Shown: positions 53,822-62,248, numbered from the stretch's first letter. The stretch is DNA of 64,000 nt from Rothia mucilaginosa (GCF_001061665.1 NZ_JVSP01000002.1:91177-155176), one strand, 5' to 3'. Numbers and translations are program-made. Notes: generated from the letters alone by a model not told the origin.

Positions 53822-54462
53822 GTGAGACCCTGACCACCGCGCGCCGCGCGATGCTGCACCGGCGCGTCCGCTTCATCGTCGGCTTCACGATCACGTACAA
53901 CGTAATCGAGGCAATCGTCGCAGTCTGGGCAGGCGTCCTCGCCTCGTCCGCGGCGCTCATTGGCTTCGGGCTCGACTCGGTTGTCGAGGTACTCTCGGCC
54001 GCGGCCGTCACCTGGCAGTTCACCCGCAAGGACCCTGAGCGGTGGGAAACGGTCACCGTCAAGGCCATCGGCATCGCGTTCTTCGCGCTGGCGGCCTACG
54101 TCTCGATCGACGCGGTGCTGGCCCTGGTCGGCCAGGAGGGCCCCGACCGCAGCCCGCTGGGTCTCGGTATCACCGCGCTGAGCCTGGTCGTCATGCCTCT
54201 GCTGGCGTGGATTGAGGTCCGCACCGGGCGGGAGCTGGGCTCCAAGAGCGTGATGGCCGACGCCAAGCAGCTCATCCTGTGCATCTACCTCTCCGGTGCA
54301 GTGTTCATCGGCCTCGTCCTCGACAGCCTGTTCGGCTGGTGGTGGGCTGACTCGGTCGCGGCGCTGGTCGTGGCGGTGCTCGCGGTGCGCGAAGGCCTGG
54401 AGGCCTGGCGCGGCGACGTCGAGTCGCCGTTCGAAGTGCTAGAGGACCTCGAAGACGACTGA
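53818..54462 (+). CDS. Cation diffusion facilitator-type transporter
   Basis: A 214-residue membrane transporter with six predicted helices and without the cytosolic C-terminal domain of ZitB-like CDFs. Helix 2 carries the Asp of GFGLDSVVE and helix 5 the Asp of MADAKQ, which would make up the metal site (an H/D-xxx-D arrangement). Such short CDF-like proteins are usual partners of CmtR genes in actinobacteria. The ATG at 53818 is coupled to cmtR by an ATGA overlap. Export of Cd, Pb or Zn is inferred from the regulator. The cassette is more GC-rich at codon third positions than neighbouring genes, consistent with acquisition. Confidence 0.82.
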   Translation: MSETLTTARRAMLHRRVRFIVGFTITYNVIEAIVAVWAGVLASSAALIGFGLDSVVEVLSAAAVTWQFTRKDPERWETVTVKAIGIAFFALAAYVSIDAVLALVGQEGPDRSPLGLGITALSLVVMPLLAWIEVRTGRELGSKSVMADAKQLILCIYLSGAVFIGLVLDSLFGWWWADSVAALVVAVLAVREGLEAWRGDVESPFEVLEDLEDD

Positions 54463-54500
54463 CCCGTCACCCGACGATGAAGAGCCAGTGCTGCAACCCA

Positions 54501-54653
54501 GACATGCGCTACGAAAACTCGCTCTACATGGCTGAACTTGCCTCCATGGCCGATCTCATTGCGGCGGGTCGACTGCAGCTGGGTGTGGACTTCAACCTGA
54601 AGATGCTTGAGGCAATCGTGAAGGAGATTAAGCCCGCGCTGACCACCAAGTAA
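54501..54653 (+). pseudogene. Collapsed LLM oxidoreductase remnant
   Basis: The reading frame encodes MRYENSLYMAELASMADLIA and then GRLQLGV fused directly to DFNLKMLEAIVKE and the normal C-terminus. Compared with the LLM gene at 49755, the N-terminal third and about 208 internal residues are missing. The join falls at CAGCTNGGNGT, present at both places in the intact gene, so the deletion probably used this short homology. Synonymous changes show it is a diverged second copy, not a recent piece of the first. Confidence 0.85.
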
Positions 54654-54763
54654 AGACCATGAGGTGAAGGTCCTGGGGTAAAGACCCCTTGCCAAGCTGT
54701 TTCCATCGCTCTGTAACGCGCTGAGATGTTTGTTCCCATGCAGTGTGAGCCACACATACAGCG

Positions 54764-54802
54764 ATGCCCCGGCAGGCACCCGCAAGGGTTCTGCCGGGGC
54801 AT
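54764..54802 (+). terminator. Terminator between the remnant and the glycosylase gene
   Basis: ATGCCCCGGCAG and its exact complement form a 12-bp stem with a 15-nt loop; the downstream T-run is weak. Confidence 0.65.
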
Positions 54803-54820
54803 TACTATGCTCACGTTCTT

Positions 54821-54930
54821 AGAAATCCTTCTGTCTAAAAGTCTTTCGTCTTTTCCCAAGGCTCAATAGCGCCCGGAACCACCTCAAAGAGCGGATGCGC
54901 ACACGCCGCCAGCTCCCCGCGTGCCGCCAG
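54821..54930. repeat. 110-bp direct repeat, copy B
   Basis: Nearly identical (three differences) to 53213-53322. Here it is the intact 3' end of the pyrimidine-dimer glycosylase gene plus 14 bp downstream. Confidence 0.9.
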
Positions 54931-55383
54931 GCGCTCGCTCAACCGGTGCTCCCACTCGGGGTCGCGCCCGGCCACCTTGTGCCGCAGAAAGGCGAGCTCG
55001 TACTCCAGCTGACCCAAAGGAACGGGAATATGCGCGACCGAAGGATACGGGTTTCCTGCCTTGTCGGCGCAGTTTTTACCTGTGCCGTTTTTGCCTGCGC
55101 TATTTTTGTTTGTGCTATTTTCGCCCGCACCGTGTTCGCCCGCACCAATCAGCGCACGGTTGAACGAGTAGCCGCGGGCATCCGCCTCATCCGCCAGCCC
55201 GGACAGGTAGGCGGCAACCGCCTCCAGCGGCTGCGGATGCGCGCGAAAACGAATCAGCTGCGGATGGTTCGTGTACCCGCGAGTCAGACCCCGCAGAACC
55301 TTCTGCGCCAGCAGGGTTTCACGCCAGCAGGCGACTAGGGCGCGGCGATCGAGCAGATAGGGGTGAAGGGACCAAATGCGCAC
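54835..55383 (-). CDS. Pyrimidine-dimer DNA glycosylase-like protein (Pyr_excise family)
   Basis: A 182-residue protein of the Pyr_excise (T4 endonuclease V-like) family: RIWSLHPYLLD, ALVACWRETLLAQKVL, GYTNHPQLIRFR and AAYLSGLADEADARGYSF are typical. T4 DenV uses Thr2; here residue 2 is Arg, as in many bacterial relatives, so dimer-cleaving activity is uncertain. Residues 80-109 are six imperfect five-residue repeats (GAGEH, GAGEN, STNKN, SAGKN, GTGKN, CADKA), absent from the usual family core. It starts at GTG two bases after the stop of the methyltransferase gene, so the two form an operon. Confidence 0.75.
   Translation of the reverse strand: MRIWSLHPYLLDRRALVACWRETLLAQKVLRGLTRGYTNHPQLIRFRAHPQPLEAVAAYLSGLADEADARGYSFNRALIGAGEHGAGENSTNKNSAGKNGTGKNCADKAGNPYPSVAHIPVPLGQLEYELAFLRHKVAGRDPEWEHRLSERLAARGELAACAHPLFEVVPGAIEPWEKTKDF
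55057..55146 (-). repeat. 15-bp coding repeat (six units) in the glycosylase gene
   Basis: Six in-frame 15-bp units encode pentapeptides of the form [GSC]-[AT]-x-[EK]-[NHA]. They sit at a loop before the conserved C-terminal half, so the length may vary between strains without frameshift. Confidence 0.75.
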
Positions 55384-55385
55384 GC

Positions 55386-57146
55386 CTAGCCCTGTGCTTC
55401 TGCCACATATACCTCAGCGGCATTTTCACCAGCCGATGCTGCGCCCGTGTGCTCGTCGCTAAAGTGCAGGAAGCTCTTGAGCACCAGCTCGCGCACCGCG
55501 TGCAGCAGGGTGTCGCGCGGATGCTGTTCCTGCGTACCGCGCGAGGCGGCGGCCGCCTCGTCGTATTCGGGCCAGGAGAGTAGCATCGCCAGGGCCGCCA
55601 CAATCTGGCCCACGGCCAGCTCGCCATCGCTCGCGGAAGTGAAACCCGCCGTCTCGGTGGAGAGCAGCTGGGTGCGGCACAGACCCGATCCGGCACGCAG
55701 CAGAATAACGCTCGGGTGCTCGGCGCCGGGTCGGCCGTGGCGTTCCTCGGTGACGTCCTCGGCGACCTCCAGGTGCGCGGCGAGGAGCGCCTCGTCGTCC
55801 ATGGCGGCCAGGCGGTCGTAGCGGCGCACGGACTCGGTGAGGGCGCGGGCGATGGGCTGCTGAATCGGGTAGGTAATCTCCTCGAAACGCTGCAGGGGCT
55901 CGGTCACGCCTGCCGCGGTCACCTCGCTGGGGCGGCGTAGCCAAATCATGCCGAAGCCAATAGAATGAACGTTCCGGGATTCGAAGTCGTTTAGATACGC
56001 CAGGTAGGTCTGCTCGTAGTGCTTGCGGTCGCGGTTCTCGCTCGCATCCTTCAGCCAGGTCTCGGCGTAGGACTCGGGGCTCAGCGTCTCGCGCTGAATA
56101 ATCCAGGCCTCGGCGGCGGCATCTTCAACCCAGGCGCGCACGCGCTCGTCCCAGGAACGCGGCTGCGAGGGGTCCTCGGAATCGCGAATAATCTCCCAGT
56201 TGCCCAGCATCTGCGCGCGGCCGCCGGGCACCAGAACCGAGGGCAGGCGGCGCACCATCGTGCTGACAATCTCGTCGCCGGGCAGGCCGCCGTCGCGGTA
56301 GGTGAACTGCTCCTCGGCGCTCTCACCGGCCACGCGCGGGGTAATCACGAACGGCGGGTTCGACACCACCAGGTCGAAGCGTTCACCGGCCACCGGGTCC
56401 AGCAGGGAACCCTCACGCAGGCTCACGCGATCCTGCGGGTTCTGCGGGTCAATATCAAGGGCGGGAGCGTTCAGCAGCAGGTTAAAACGGGTGAAGGCCA
56501 GGGCGCGCTCCGAAATGTCGGTGGCGGTCACGTGCTCAGCGTGGGCGAGCAGGTGGAAGGTCTGAATACCGCAGCCGGTGCCTACATCCAGGGCACGCTT
56601 GACGGGGGTGCGCTCGGTAATCTGCGCCAGGGTCAGGGACGCGTGACCGATGCCGAGCACGTGATCCTTGCGGAGCACGCCGGGACGCTGATGCGCGCCC
56701 AGGTCTGCGGCCACGTAAATCTCGGTGCCGTCGTCGGCGGCGTGCGGGCGCAGGTCAACGCTCGCGGTCCAGCGACCTGCCGCGTCGCGCTCAATCAGGG
56801 ATGCCTCCGCGAAGTCCTGCAGGGTCTCGCCGAAGACCTCTGCGGCCTCCACCTCGGTCAGCGGGCGGGCCAGCAGGAAAAACGCCAGCAGGCGCGCCAG
56901 GTTCTTCTGTTCCGCACTGTACTCGCCGCGCAAAATCTGCTCGACACGCCAAATTCCGGGGACCACCTGGTCGCGGGCCATCGCATCCGCGGCGTTCGCG
57001 CCCAGAAGCTCCTGCACGGCGTCGTACGTGTAGTTCAGGACAGTGAGGCGCTCGCGCAGGCGCACGAGGCGGGCGTAGTCGTCGCTGCGGGGCGCATCCG
57101 CAACAGCGGCGTACTCGGGGGCGAAGTCGGGGGCAGAAATAGTCAT
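55386..57146 (-). CDS. Class I SAM-dependent methyltransferase (PrmC/RsmC-like)
   Basis: A 586-residue protein with an N-terminal helical domain (1-170) and a Rossmann methyltransferase domain: ALDVGTGCGIQTFHLL (SAM loop), TDISERAL, and the NPPF motif (VVSNPPFVI) typical of enzymes that methylate amino groups of glutamine or nucleic-acid bases. The C-terminal 200 residues form a further domain of unknown role. Related DUF7059/DUF7782-containing methyltransferases occur in many actinobacteria. A TAGAAT box seven bases before the ATG at 57146 suggests a leaderless mRNA. It leads an operon with the glycosylase gene. Confidence 0.82.
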   Translation of the reverse strand: MTISAPDFAPEYAAVADAPRSDDYARLVRLRERLTVLNYTYDAVQELLGANAADAMARDQVVPGIWRVEQILRGEYSAEQKNLARLLAFFLLARPLTEVEAAEVFGETLQDFAEASLIERDAAGRWTASVDLRPHAADDGTEIYVAADLGAHQRPGVLRKDHVLGIGHASLTLAQITERTPVKRALDVGTGCGIQTFHLLAHAEHVTATDISERALAFTRFNLLLNAPALDIDPQNPQDRVSLREGSLLDPVAGERFDLVVSNPPFVITPRVAGESAEEQFTYRDGGLPGDEIVSTMVRRLPSVLVPGGRAQMLGNWEIIRDSEDPSQPRSWDERVRAWVEDAAAEAWIIQRETLSPESYAETWLKDASENRDRKHYEQTYLAYLNDFESRNVHSIGFGMIWLRRPSEVTAAGVTEPLQRFEEITYPIQQPIARALTESVRRYDRLAAMDDEALLAAHLEVAEDVTEERHGRPGAEHPSVILLRAGSGLCRTQLLSTETAGFTSASDGELAVGQIVAALAMLLSWPEYDEAAAASRGTQEQHPRDTLLHAVRELVLKSFLHFSDEHTGAASAGENAAEVYVAEAQG

Positions 57147-57153
57147 GCACACC

Positions 57154-57159
57154 ATTCTA
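57154..57159 (-). promoter_or_regulatory. Leaderless-type -10 box of the methyltransferase gene
   Basis: TAGAAT on the minus strand, seven bases before the ATG at 57146. Confidence 0.55.
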
Positions 57160-57185
57160 CGCACCGGGCCCACACCACCTTCCCG

Positions 57186-57194
57186 TTATCCACA
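57186..57194. promoter_or_regulatory. Perfect DnaA box between divergent leaderless promoters
   Basis: TTATCCACA, an exact DnaA-box consensus, lies in the 99-bp gap between the divergent methyltransferase and PNPOx-like genes. It is close to where the -35 element of the minus-strand promoter would be. Confidence 0.6.
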
Positions 57195-57232
57195 GCGACC
57201 CGCCGCTGCCCTGACGCGGGCCCAACATCGCA

Positions 57233-57238
57233 TACACT
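57233..57238 (+). promoter_or_regulatory. Leaderless-type -10 box of the PNPOx-like gene
   Basis: TACACT, then seven bases, then the ATG at 57246. Confidence 0.55.
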
Positions 57239-57245
57239 GTAGAGC

Positions 57246-57704
57246 ATGAGCAATCTCTACCCCGATGAAAGCATCAGCGCCGAGAAATGCTGGGAGCGCC
57301 TGCACGCGAACACCCTCGGCCGACTCGTCATGACCGACGGGCAGCACGTCGATGTGCTGCCCGTGCTCTACGCCGTCGCCAGCCAAGACGACAAGCAGGA
57401 AATCTACATCCGCACCACCCGCGGCAATAAGTTCTCCTCCGTGGTGGTCAGCCGCCGCGTCGCCTTCGAAATCGACGAAACCCTCGAGGACGGCATCCGT
57501 TCGGTCATCGTGGTCGGTGTTGCCCACTGGCTCCCGCCCGAGATGACCCCGCAGATCGTGCGCACCTTCGACCTGCCGGACTCTGACACGCACGAAATGC
57601 AGTGGGTGCGCATCGTACCCCGAAACGTGTACGGCCGCGAATACCCGCTGCTGCCCACCTACCTGGACGGCACCCAGCCGGACTCCGACACCCTCACGAG
57701 GTAA
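57246..57704 (+). CDS. Pyridoxamine 5'-phosphate oxidase-like FMN-binding protein
   Basis: A 152-residue split-barrel protein of the PNPOx-like group. The start (CWERLHANTLGRLVM) and VDVLPVLYAV, then the RTTRGNKFSSVVVSRRVAFEID block, match actinobacterial F420/FMN-binding PNPOx-like proteins of unknown substrate. It is not a true PdxH, which is longer and has a different C-terminus. It is soluble and probably dimeric. The start lies at the 5' end of a probable leaderless mRNA. Confidence 0.82.
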   Translation: MSNLYPDESISAEKCWERLHANTLGRLVMTDGQHVDVLPVLYAVASQDDKQEIYIRTTRGNKFSSVVVSRRVAFEIDETLEDGIRSVIVVGVAHWLPPEMTPQIVRTFDLPDSDTHEMQWVRIVPRNVYGREYPLLPTYLDGTQPDSDTLTR

Positions 57705-58007
57705 CGGTTAGCGTCCACAGCCCGGAAAACGCGGCCCCGCGGGATCCCCGGTGAGCACGTCAACGGGTGCCCCGTGCACCAATCAGTCCACCGGTACCGT
57801 ATGATGGAGCGAGTACCCTGCGACCACCGCGTCTCAGCGCACACACGGTGCAGGGCGCAACCTCGACCCCCGCTCCGGGAGTCCAACACACTAATCGCTC
57901 AACGAAACACCTCACCCATCGTATTGAACCGCCCCGACCGCCCGGACCGGGCGTTCGTGTGGGTTATGGTTGAATACGTAGCGACAACACATAGATAGAG
58001 GAGTGCC
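57705..58007. other. Intergenic region before topA
   Basis: About 300 bp without a supported gene. A GAGGAG ribosome site for topA lies at its right end; the promoter is probably within the TATGGTTGAATACG stretch near 57964. Supercoiling-sensitive control of topA is likely in general but cannot be read here. Confidence 0.5.
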
Positions 58008-60824
58008 GTGCCCGCTCAGGCCAAGAATGGAAAAGCCCTGCTAATCGTGGAGTCCCCCTCCAAGGTCAAGACCATTAGCGGCTACCTCGGCGAGGACTAC
58101 CTGGTCGACTCGTCCATGGGTCATATCCGTGACCTTCCGCAGCCCTCCGAGCTGCCCGAAAACCTCAAGAAGGGGCCCTACGGCAAGTTCGCGGTCGACG
58201 TTGAAGACGGCTTCGAACCCTACTATGTGGTCAACCCCGACAAAAAGAAGAAGGTTACCGAGCTCAAGCGCAAGCTCAAAGAGGTCGACGCGCTCTACCT
58301 GGCAACCGATGGCGACCGCGAGGGTGAGGCCATCGCGTGGCACCTGAAGGAAGTCCTCAAGCCCAAGGTGCCCGTCTACCGCATGACCTTCCCCGAAATC
58401 ACCCGGGAAGCCATCCAGCGTGCCTTCGGCGAACTGCGCGACATCGACCTGCACCTGGTCGATGCGCAGGAGACCCGCCGCATCCTCGACCGTATCTACG
58501 GTTACGAAATTTCCCCCGTGCTCTGGCGCAAGGTCGGTCGCGGCCTCTCCGCAGGCCGCGTGCAGTCCGTCGCGACCCGCCTCGTGGTCGAGCGCGAACG
58601 CGAACGCATGGCCTTCGTCGCCGCCAACTACTGGGACCTGTCCGGCCGCTTCCTGAACGCGACCTCCGAGGGCTTCGACGCCAAGCTCGTCGCCGTGGAC
58701 GGCAACCGCATCGCCACCGGCAAGGACTTCGCTGATGACGGCACCCTCAGCTCCTCCAAGGTCACCCACCTGAACGAGGAGGCGGCCCGCGCGCTCGCCG
58801 CCGCCCTGCAGCCAGCGGCGTTCTCGGTGCGTTCGGTCGAGACCAAGCCGTACAAGCGCCGCCCGGCAGCGCCGTTCACGACCTCCACCCTGCAGCAGGA
58901 AGCCGCGCGTAAGCTGCGCTTCTCCTCTCGCGTGACCATGCAGGTTGCGCAGCGCCTGTACGAGAACGGTTACATCACCTACATGCGCACCGACTCGGTT
59001 GCGCTGAGCGATCAGGCCGTCAAGGCCGCTCGCCGCCAGGCCTCCGAGCTGTACGGCGCCGAGTTCGTGCCCTCCGCACCGCGCGTGTACACCTCCAAGA
59101 GCAAGAACGCACAGGAAGCCCACGAGGCAATCCGTCCCGCGGGTGACACCTTCCGCACCCCGGACGCCGTGCGCGGCTCCCTGTCCAACGACGAGTTCCG
59201 CCTCTACGAGCTGATCTGGAAGCGTACCGTCGCCTCCCAGATGGCCGACGCGACCGGTTCCACCGCCTCCGTGCGCCTGGGCGCCGTGGCCTCCAACGGT
59301 CAGGACGCCGAGTTCGCCGCATCCGGCACCGTCATCACCTTCCGCGGCTTCCTCGCCGCTTACGAGGAGGGCGTTGACGCATCTCGCGTGGCCGAGCGTG
59401 AGGCGAAGGATGCCGAGAAGCGCCTGCCGAACCTGACCACCGGCGAGGCTCTGACTGCAGAGGCGATTGAGCCCGCCGGTCACGAGACCCTGCCGCCCCC
59501 GCGCTACACCGAGGCGTCCCTCGTGAAGACCCTGGATGAGCTGGGCATTGGCCGTCCGTCCACCTACGCGGCGGTTATTTCGACCATCATGGACCGCGGA
59601 TACGTGAACGTTCGTTCTGGTTCGCTGATTCCCTCCTGGACCGCGTTCTCCGTGGTGCGCCTGCTCGAATCCAGCTTCGGCCCCTACGTGAACTACGAGT
59701 TCACCGCCCAGATGGAGGAAGACCTCGACCGCATCGCGCGCGGTGAGGAGTCCCGCGTCGAGTGGTTGGACGAGTTCTACTTCGGCGGCGACTCCAAGCG
59801 CGGCCTAAAGCCCATCGTCGACAACCTCGGCGAGATTGACGCCCGCAGCATCAACTCCATCCCGATTGCGGACGGCATTGTGCTGCGCGTGGGCAAGTTC
59901 GGTCCCTACCTGGAGGCCGAAGGCACCCTCGACACCGAGACCGGCGAGCTGACCGAACCGGTCCGCGCGAATGTACCTGCCGACCTGGCACCGGACGAAC
60001 TGACCGAAGCGAAGGCACGCGAACTGCTCGAACAGGGCAAGTCCGACGGCCGCGTGCTCGGCGTGGACCCGGTTTCCGGCAACCAGATTGTGGCTCGCGA
60101 CGGTCGCTACGGCCCCTACGTCACCGAAGTCATCGAAGAGATGACCGAGGAGCAGATTCAGGCGTACCTGGACGCGCAGCCGACCGAATACTACAAGAAC
60201 GGCAAGCCCAAGCCGAAGAAGAAGCCGAAGCCCGCCAAGCCTCGTACCGCGTCCCTGTTCAAGTCCATGGACCTGGCGACCGTGACCCTGGAGCAGGCAC
60301 TGCAGCTGATGAGTCTGCCGCGCGTGCTCGGTACCGACGCTGAGGGCGTGGAGATTACCGTGCAGAACGGCCGCTTTGGCCCGTACCTGAAGAAGGGCAC
60401 GGACTCCCGCTCGATTGGCAGCGAGGACGAGATCTTCACGATTACGCTGGAGCAGGCGCTGGAGATTTACTCCCAGCCGAAGCAGCGCGGTCGTGCGGCG
60501 GCTAAGCCTCCGCTGGCTGAGCTGGGTGTGGACCCGGTCAGCGAGAAGAAGATCGTGGTGAAGGACGGCCGCTTTGGCCCGTACATCACCGACGGTATTA
60601 CGAACATTACGGTTCCGCGTGCGGAGTCGGTCGAGTCGCTGACGCACGAGCGTGCGGTGCAGCTGCTTGCTGACAAGCGTGCGAAGGGCCCGGTCAAGCG
60701 TAAGACCGCCGCGAAGAAGACCACCACGGCTAAGAAGACGACTGCTAAGAAGACGACCACAAAGTCTACTACCGCGAAGAAGACGACCACTCGTAAGACC
60801 GCGGCGAAGAAGACCGCCGAGTAA
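58008..60824 (+). CDS. topA: DNA topoisomerase I
   Basis: A 938-residue type IA topoisomerase that relaxes negative supercoils. The TOPRIM domain has Glu15 (IVESPSK) and DGDREGE (101-107), and the active-site Tyr is Tyr325 in YMRTDS. Instead of zinc fingers the C-terminus has repeated Topo_C-type domains (NGRFGPY repeats), the actinobacterial form. The last 40 residues are a Lys/Thr/Ala-rich tail (KKTTAKKTT) known in mycobacteria to aid DNA binding and processivity. It starts at GTG with a GAGGAG site. Its place after the pilus/helicase cluster is conserved in actinobacteria. Confidence 0.96.
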   Translation: MPAQAKNGKALLIVESPSKVKTISGYLGEDYLVDSSMGHIRDLPQPSELPENLKKGPYGKFAVDVEDGFEPYYVVNPDKKKKVTELKRKLKEVDALYLATDGDREGEAIAWHLKEVLKPKVPVYRMTFPEITREAIQRAFGELRDIDLHLVDAQETRRILDRIYGYEISPVLWRKVGRGLSAGRVQSVATRLVVERERERMAFVAANYWDLSGRFLNATSEGFDAKLVAVDGNRIATGKDFADDGTLSSSKVTHLNEEAARALAAALQPAAFSVRSVETKPYKRRPAAPFTTSTLQQEAARKLRFSSRVTMQVAQRLYENGYITYMRTDSVALSDQAVKAARRQASELYGAEFVPSAPRVYTSKSKNAQEAHEAIRPAGDTFRTPDAVRGSLSNDEFRLYELIWKRTVASQMADATGSTASVRLGAVASNGQDAEFAASGTVITFRGFLAAYEEGVDASRVAEREAKDAEKRLPNLTTGEALTAEAIEPAGHETLPPPRYTEASLVKTLDELGIGRPSTYAAVISTIMDRGYVNVRSGSLIPSWTAFSVVRLLESSFGPYVNYEFTAQMEEDLDRIARGEESRVEWLDEFYFGGDSKRGLKPIVDNLGEIDARSINSIPIADGIVLRVGKFGPYLEAEGTLDTETGELTEPVRANVPADLAPDELTEAKARELLEQGKSDGRVLGVDPVSGNQIVARDGRYGPYVTEVIEEMTEEQIQAYLDAQPTEYYKNGKPKPKKKPKPAKPRTASLFKSMDLATVTLEQALQLMSLPRVLGTDAEGVEITVQNGRFGPYLKKGTDSRSIGSEDEIFTITLEQALEIYSQPKQRGRAAAKPPLAELGVDPVSEKKIVVKDGRFGPYITDGITNITVPRAESVESLTHERAVQLLADKRAKGPVKRKTAAKKTTTAKKTTAKKTTTKSTTAKKTTTRKTAAKKTAE

Positions 60825-60860
60825 TCTGCCGCGTTGCCAGCCGAGTAGCGTTTCTACTTG

Positions 60861-60916
60861 AAGGCGCAGGATGCGTCCCGAACCCCTTAGTGGGGTGGGG
60901 CGCCTCCTGCGCCTTT
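60861..60916 (+). terminator. Terminator after topA
   Basis: AAGGCGCAGGATGCG pairs with the mirrored CGCCTCCTGCGCCTT, with an inner CCCC/GGGG stem, followed by TTTT. Confidence 0.8.
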
Positions 60917-61078
60917 TGCGTGCTCGGCGCGTTTTTATGCCCGCGCTGTGCTGATGCTGGGCATCCGCCCGGATTGTTTGCGGAGTGAGCCGCGCCTCTG
61001 ACAGACTGGGAGAGGCGCCGCACCTGCGGTACCGCACACAGATAGTATCCCGCCGCGGGCGGGGGAGGGGAGCGCATC

Positions 61079-62050
61079 GTGCGCCTGGGAGTTCTGGATG
61101 TCGGGTCGAATACGGTCCACCTGCTACTGATTGACGGCAGCCCTGGAGCGCGCCCCGAACCGTACGCGTCCCATAAAATTCCGCTGCAGCTCGTGCAGTA
61201 CCTCGACGCTGAGGGCAACATCTCGCAGGAGGGCGCGGACGCACTGACCCGCTTCGTGACCAGTGCCCGTGACTTCGCGATAGAGAATGAGGCGGAGGAC
61301 CTGCTGGCGTTCTCCACGAGCGCTATCCGCGAGGCGGGTAATGGTGCGGCGGTGCTGCATCAGGTGCGTGAGCAGACCGGCGTGAGCCTGAACGGTATTT
61401 CGGGTGATCAGGAGGCGGCGATTACGTACTTTGCGGTGCGCCGCTGGCAGGGCTGGGGCGCGGGCCGCATCCTTGATTTTGATATTGGTGGCGGCTCTTT
61501 CGAGTTTTCGACGGGTACGAATGCATTGCCGGATGCGGCGATGAGCGTGCCGTTGGGGGCGGGCCGTCTGACCCGTGAGTTTTTTGATGAGCAGCCGCCG
61601 AAGCCGAAGCAGGTGAAGCGTCTGCGTAAGTATGTGCGTGAGCAGATTGCCCCGGTCGCGGAAAATCTGTTGCGTTATGGTGCGCCGGATATGACGGTGG
61701 GTACGTCGAAGACGTTCCGTTCGTTGGCGCGTATTTGCGGTGCGGCGCCGTATTCGGCGGGCCCGCACGTGAAGCGTGAGATGCACCTGCAGGATTTGCG
61801 TTTGTGGACTCGTCGCATGGAGGCGATGACTGTCTCTGAGCGTGCTGACCTGCCGGGTGTTTCGAAGGCTCGTGCGGAGCAGATGCTGGCGGGCGCTATC
61901 GCTGCGGAGGCGGCGATGGAGGCGTTCGGTATTGAGACGATGCGCGTGTGCCCATGGGCGCTGCGTGAGGGCCTGATTCTGAAGCGTATTGAGCATCTGG
62001 CGGAGGGTACGGGTACTCCGGTCAACCCGAAGACCCTCCTGGGCGCGTAA
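61079..62050 (+). CDS. Ppx/GppA-family phosphatase
   Basis: A 323-residue exopolyphosphatase or guanosine pentaphosphate phosphatase of the ASKHA fold. It has LGVLDVGSNTVHLLL (phosphate 1), FSTSAIREAGNG, DIGGGSFEFS (phosphate 2) and GTSKTFRSLARI, as in mycobacterial Ppx1/Ppx2. It lacks the C-terminal HD domain of the long E. coli enzymes. It probably controls polyphosphate or (p)ppGpp levels. It starts at GTG behind GGGGAGGGGAG. Followed by a strong terminator. Confidence 0.9.
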   Translation: MRLGVLDVGSNTVHLLLIDGSPGARPEPYASHKIPLQLVQYLDAEGNISQEGADALTRFVTSARDFAIENEAEDLLAFSTSAIREAGNGAAVLHQVREQTGVSLNGISGDQEAAITYFAVRRWQGWGAGRILDFDIGGGSFEFSTGTNALPDAAMSVPLGAGRLTREFFDEQPPKPKQVKRLRKYVREQIAPVAENLLRYGAPDMTVGTSKTFRSLARICGAAPYSAGPHVKREMHLQDLRLWTRRMEAMTVSERADLPGVSKARAEQMLAGAIAAEAAMEAFGIETMRVCPWALREGLILKRIEHLAEGTGTPVNPKTLLGA

Positions 62051-62081
62051 CCGGTGCGTGACGTGGCCGAATAGCCACAGC

Positions 62082-62140
62082 TGAACCCCGCAGGCTGGTG
62101 TGTAATGGGCACCGGCCTGCGGGGTTCAAGTTGTACTTTA
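62082..62140 (+). terminator. Terminator after the Ppx/GppA gene
   Basis: TGAACCCCGCAGGC and its exact complement (62082-62095, 62115-62128) form a 14-bp stem with inner TGGTG/CACCG pairing, followed by a T-rich stretch. Confidence 0.85.
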
Positions 62141-62248
62141 TTGTTTCGTGATAATCTGTGAACGTTGACGGCTGTACAGCGATGTAAAACGCGGCTGTCT
62201 AGGAAATTTATCCACCAACAAAGTTGTCGGAAAGGAACAAAAAGAGAC

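Noticed and set aside
59805-61244. 479-codon minus-strand frame across the end of topA
   Set aside because: Arg/Leu-rich mirror of the Lys/Ala tail; overlaps two real genes and a terminator.
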